Positions 61,107 to 64,000 of a stretch of 64,000 nt of DNA are shown in pieces. The stretch is from Firmicutes bacterium UBA6113. GTDB taxonomy: Bacteria; Bacillota; Clostridia; Tissierellales; Sedimentibacteraceae. The notes beneath the pieces are model-generated. The model made no database searches. It was not told where the DNA came from and saw only the letters and a program-made list of their open reading frames with translations. The stretch covers positions 171,267 through 235,266 of the forward strand of contig DIWF01000017.1 of the NCBI GenBank assembly GCA_002422545.1. The letters run 5' to 3'. The position numbers were made by a program, and so were the translations under genes. The stretch's first letter is position 1, and every line of letters begins with the position of its first letter.

Positions 61107-62453
61107 TCATACCTTTAATTTTGCAAGTACAAATCTAAACCAAATAAATAATATTATTCCTTTTAGTATTGAGGATATACTAATGCTCCACCAGACACCG
61201 GATAATCCTAATATCGTAGAACTAAGTATAAGAGCAAATGGAATTCTTAATACATTTAACACTACACCGTTAACGGTTGGCTGTAATGTTTTACCCAGAC
61301 CATTAAAAGCTCCTATCGTTCCAATTTCAATACACATGAAAAATTGCGACAATCCTAAAATTCTTAAATATATAATGCCTTCATGTATGGCAATGGGATC
61401 ATTAGGTACAAATATTGCAAACAAGAACTTAGCAGCAAATATCAGCAGCAAAGATGCAAATATACCGATACTGCCTAAAATTTGTATACCCTGTTTATAG
61501 CCTTCTTTAATTCGTTCAAGCTTTTTAGCACCGTAGTTTTGTCCAACAAATGCTGATATTGATGATGAAAATCCTTCGGATGTCATCCAGGAAATAGATT
61601 CTATTTGAGAACCTATACTTTGTACAGCTACAGCCACAGGACCAAATTGTGCAATTATTTTAGCAAGAATCATGCTTATTACAGCATGTAATCCTGTTTG
61701 CAAAAATGGAGGAACACCAAGCTTCATAATATTTTTTACAATTTGCATATCTGGTTTTGAAAGTAATGATACGTGAGAATAAATATTATTAAAAGCTTTA
61801 CCCAAAATTACAAATAATATTGTAACAACAAATTGAGACATTATTGTTGCTAAAGCTGCTCCCTTTATGCCCATTTGAGGTATGGGTCCAATACCAAATA
61901 TTAACAGTGGGTCAAGTATAATGTTGGCAACTAAGCCAATAGTATTTATTTTAAATGGAGTAATGCTGTTTCCGGTACTGTTCAACGCAGCTGAAAAAAT
62001 CGGATTTAGAAAATGAAAAATTATTCCCATGGATATTATAGTCAAATATTCTATTGCCATTCGAATTACGTCAGAATCTTGTAAATTGAAAAAACCTATA
62101 ATATTATGTCTAAATGAAAATAGAAACAAAGAATACAATAAAGCTATGAATGTATCCAATTGAAATCCATTGGAAATATATTTTTTAGCACTTTCAGGAT
62201 CATTGCGGCCAATATATTGAGCTACATTAACGCCTACTCCCACTTGTGTAATCATTACTAAGGATGCTCCAAACCATAAGAAAAAGCCGGCAGTTCCTGC
62301 TGCAGCAACTGCTCCTGTGCTCAATCTTCCAAGCCACATAATATCGGTTAAATTGTATGCCATATGTATAAATGATGTGCCCATGATTGGCAAAGCAAGT
62401 TTAACTAATGTACTGCGTATTTTACCTTCTTTTAAATTCAAATTTTTACTCAT
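61107..62453 (-). CDS. MATE family efflux transporter
   Basis: 448 residues, 12 predicted membrane helices in two six-helix halves. N-terminal half starts TLVKLALPIMGTSFIHMAYNLTDIMWLGRL, the C-terminal half KLGVPPFLQTGLHAVISMILAKI, with the MATE SFVGQNYGA segment. Exports cationic drugs or metabolites using sodium or proton gradients; substrate cannot be told. Single gene. Confidence 0.92.
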   Translation of the reverse strand: MSKNLNLKEGKIRSTLVKLALPIMGTSFIHMAYNLTDIMWLGRLSTGAVAAAGTAGFFLWFGASLVMITQVGVGVNVAQYIGRNDPESAKKYISNGFQLDTFIALLYSLFLFSFRHNIIGFFNLQDSDVIRMAIEYLTIISMGIIFHFLNPIFSAALNSTGNSITPFKINTIGLVANIILDPLLIFGIGPIPQMGIKGAALATIMSQFVVTILFVILGKAFNNIYSHVSLLSKPDMQIVKNIMKLGVPPFLQTGLHAVISMILAKIIAQFGPVAVAVQSIGSQIESISWMTSEGFSSSISAFVGQNYGAKKLERIKEGYKQGIQILGSIGIFASLLLIFAAKFLFAIFVPNDPIAIHEGIIYLRILGLSQFFMCIEIGTIGAFNGLGKTLQPTVNGVVLNVLRIPFALILSSTILGLSGVWWSISISSILKGIILFIWFRFVLAKLKV

Positions 62454-62581
62454 ATGCTATATCCGTTCTAATTATATTCACTTATCAAGTCTAACTGAAA
62501 GCATACATATTTACAAGTTAAATAAATATAAATTTTTAATTCAACAAATTTATTCAAAATTATGTTTCTTATGTCTGTTTC

Positions 62582-62679
62582 TTATGTCATAGGGACGTAT
62601 GTCATAGGGACGTATGTCATAGGTATGTCATAGGGACGTATGTCATAGGGACGGGGTTGTTGTCACCTATGTCATAGGG
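62582..62679. repeat. Tandem 15-bp repeat TATGTCATAGGGACG
   Basis: Copies begin at 62583, 62598, 62613 (truncated), 62624, 62639 and 62668 (partial). One unit is followed by GGGTTGTTGTCACC. The array ends exactly at the stop codon of the aldo/keto reductase gene. GC content and regularity differ from the surrounding AT-rich gaps. Confidence 0.85.
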
Positions 62680-63834
62680 CTATTGCCCAAACAACATGAC
62701 AGCTTGCTTCATTTTTTTGATTATATCCACACCGAATGGGCAATTTTTCATACATTGTCCACATTCTATGCAATCTGCTGCGTGGTGGTCCAGCAATTCA
62801 TAATGATTCTGTAGTGTTTCCGGAACAATTTCCTGAATCAACGCCAGATCCAGATATTTGTTAACTGCAGCAATATCAATATTTTTGGAACATGGCGCAC
62901 AATGTCCGCAGTACATACAGTGTCCACTGAAAGATCTTCGTGGAGCCTTGGCAAGAATCTGGCTGTAGTCTTTTTCTTCATTGGTTGAATTGTTATAGGT
63001 AGTTGCTGCAAGTATTTGGCTTGTGTCTGCAACTCCCACCATCACAGATGCAACAGCAGGCCTTGTGAGGCAATAATGCAGACACTGCACAGGAGTCATA
63101 GCAGCTTCAAAGGGTGACTCCTGCTCACTCAGCAATACTCCTGCAGCATATCCTTTCATTACAGTAAGAGCCACACCTTTATTCTGACAAATCTGATACA
63201 GACTGTCGCGTTTTGAATCAATGCCTGTATAAATAATGTTTTTAAAGGTGTCTTCTTCAAACAGTATGTTTACATCCTCATTGGCAGGAAGCATGTCATA
63301 AGCAGCATTTATACTGAACAATATAACATCAATCAATCCGGTCTCTACCGCCTTCAGAGCAATATCCGGATTATGAGTAGACATTCCCAGATACCTTACT
63401 ATTCCTTTTTCCTTTAACGCCCTTGCATATCGAATTATCTTTCCATTGAAAATATTATCAAAATCTCTCTGGTCGTCAACATAATGAATCATGCCTATGT
63501 CTACAAAGTCCAGCTGCATCCTTTTTAAAAAGTCCTCATATGCTTCCACAACCTCGTTATAATCCCTTGTGCGCCTGTATTGTCCGTTATCCCATGTAGT
63601 GCACAGGTGTCCTTCAATAACAAAGCTGTTTCGAGGATATTTTTTCAATGCTTTTCCAACATTGCTTCTTACTTCAGGATTTGAATTATATAAGTCAAAA
63701 AAATTGATTCCTTCCTTTATTGCACAGTCAACTATCTTTTCACAGTCATCGAAGTTCTTATTTTCAAATCCCTCTCCGCCTATACCTATGACGCTTACCT
63801 TTATTCCTGTTCTTCCTAATATTCTGTATTCCAC
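62680..63834 (-). CDS. Aldo/keto reductase with ferredoxin-type C-terminal domain
   Basis: About 384 residues from the GTG at 63832-63834, with GGAGG eight bases upstream; an earlier in-frame GTG exists at 63849. N-terminal AKR barrel (RILGRTGIKVSVIGIGG, catalytic Asp/Tyr region FFDLYNS), followed by cysteine motifs CMYCGHCAPC and CIECGQCMKNCPFG that suggest two 4Fe-4S clusters. Members occur in anaerobes as electron-transfer-linked oxidoreductases. Substrate unknown. Confidence 0.88.
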   Translation of the reverse strand: MEYRILGRTGIKVSVIGIGGEGFENKNFDDCEKIVDCAIKEGINFFDLYNSNPEVRSNVGKALKKYPRNSFVIEGHLCTTWDNGQYRRTRDYNEVVEAYEDFLKRMQLDFVDIGMIHYVDDQRDFDNIFNGKIIRYARALKEKGIVRYLGMSTHNPDIALKAVETGLIDVILFSINAAYDMLPANEDVNILFEEDTFKNIIYTGIDSKRDSLYQICQNKGVALTVMKGYAAGVLLSEQESPFEAAMTPVQCLHYCLTRPAVASVMVGVADTSQILAATTYNNSTNEEKDYSQILAKAPRRSFSGHCMYCGHCAPCSKNIDIAAVNKYLDLALIQEIVPETLQNHYELLDHHAADCIECGQCMKNCPFGVDIIKKMKQAVMLFGQ

Positions 63835-64000
63835 GTTATCAACCTCCACTTAAGATGTAATTACGGTTTCCTGCCTATTTTTTGTTATCAAAATCATGAA
63901 TTCCATGTAATACTCAATTTCGCTCAATCAGTGCCTTTCCATTCAGTGCTGTATAAACAAATTACACACAATTTGATAACTGACATAGTCAATAGCTTAA

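Overview
The window is AT-rich and reads as chromosome of a Gram-positive, anaerobic, low-GC Firmicute (Clostridia/Tissierellia). Supporting signs are strong AGGAGG-type ribosome binding sites with frequent GTG/TTG starts, T-box leaders on metG and trpS, a CIRCE operator on groESL, a Firmicute LexA box, a SigI/RsgI pair, desulfoferrodoxin, type III pantothenate kinase and an ECF transporter. A complete hydroxyarylate decarboxylase operon recalls Sedimentibacter hydroxybenzoicus, but that genus assignment is inference. The sequence looks mostly like ordinary core and accessory chromosome, with no phage and no CRISPR array.

Layout: 0-7.4 kb holds groEL (cut by the window edge)/groES, class II aldolase, a CDF cation transporter with an ABC-F protein behind a structured leader or small RNA, and rsgI-sigI. 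7.6-9.2 kb is an SOS-controlled dinB operon. 9.4-14.3 kb is a TRAP transporter/SDR operon with a divergent GntR regulator. 14.4-22 kb has pantothenate kinase/ECF, a CYTH protein, ThrE-type exporter halves, desulfoferrodoxin, metG with its T-box, and a PHP phosphatase. 22-27.2 kb is a UbiD/UbiX/subunit D/LpdD decarboxylase operon with its own SLC13-type permease and a LysR regulator. 27.3-33.5 kb has an M24 peptidase, glpK, DUF438/DUF1858 and a secreted stalk-domain protein. 33.6-38.9 kb is a likely acquired island: a recombinase C-terminal remnant, a small HTH gene, a two-component system and a MacB/FtsX-type ABC exporter.

39-45.7 kb is a TetR-controlled operon encoding an SSS-type symporter with a small membrane partner, an acyl-CoA ligase, a KAS III-like enzyme with unusual active-site positions, a flavoprotein and an SDR reductase. 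It looks like a complete import-activate-condense-reduce module of unknown substrate. 45.8-52.6 kb encodes envelope or extracellular functions (NagZ, transglutaminase-like protein, S41 protease, Ntn hydrolase) and a small HD protein. 52.7-56.3 kb is an M20 hydrolase/YfcC permease/LysR unit. 56.6-64 kb has an autoregulated XRE/membrane protein pair, tRNA-Arg(TCG), a P-loop kinase-like protein, a methyltransferase, trpS with its T-box, a MATE exporter and a ferredoxin-type aldo/keto reductase.

Across the window there are several families of small dispersed palindromic repeats (double GC-rich hairpins starting GTAGGGG, TGTCATCCTGAG hairpins, TTAAGAATTAAGAG inverted pairs). One copy appears to have inserted into a transcription terminator with a 13-bp target duplication.
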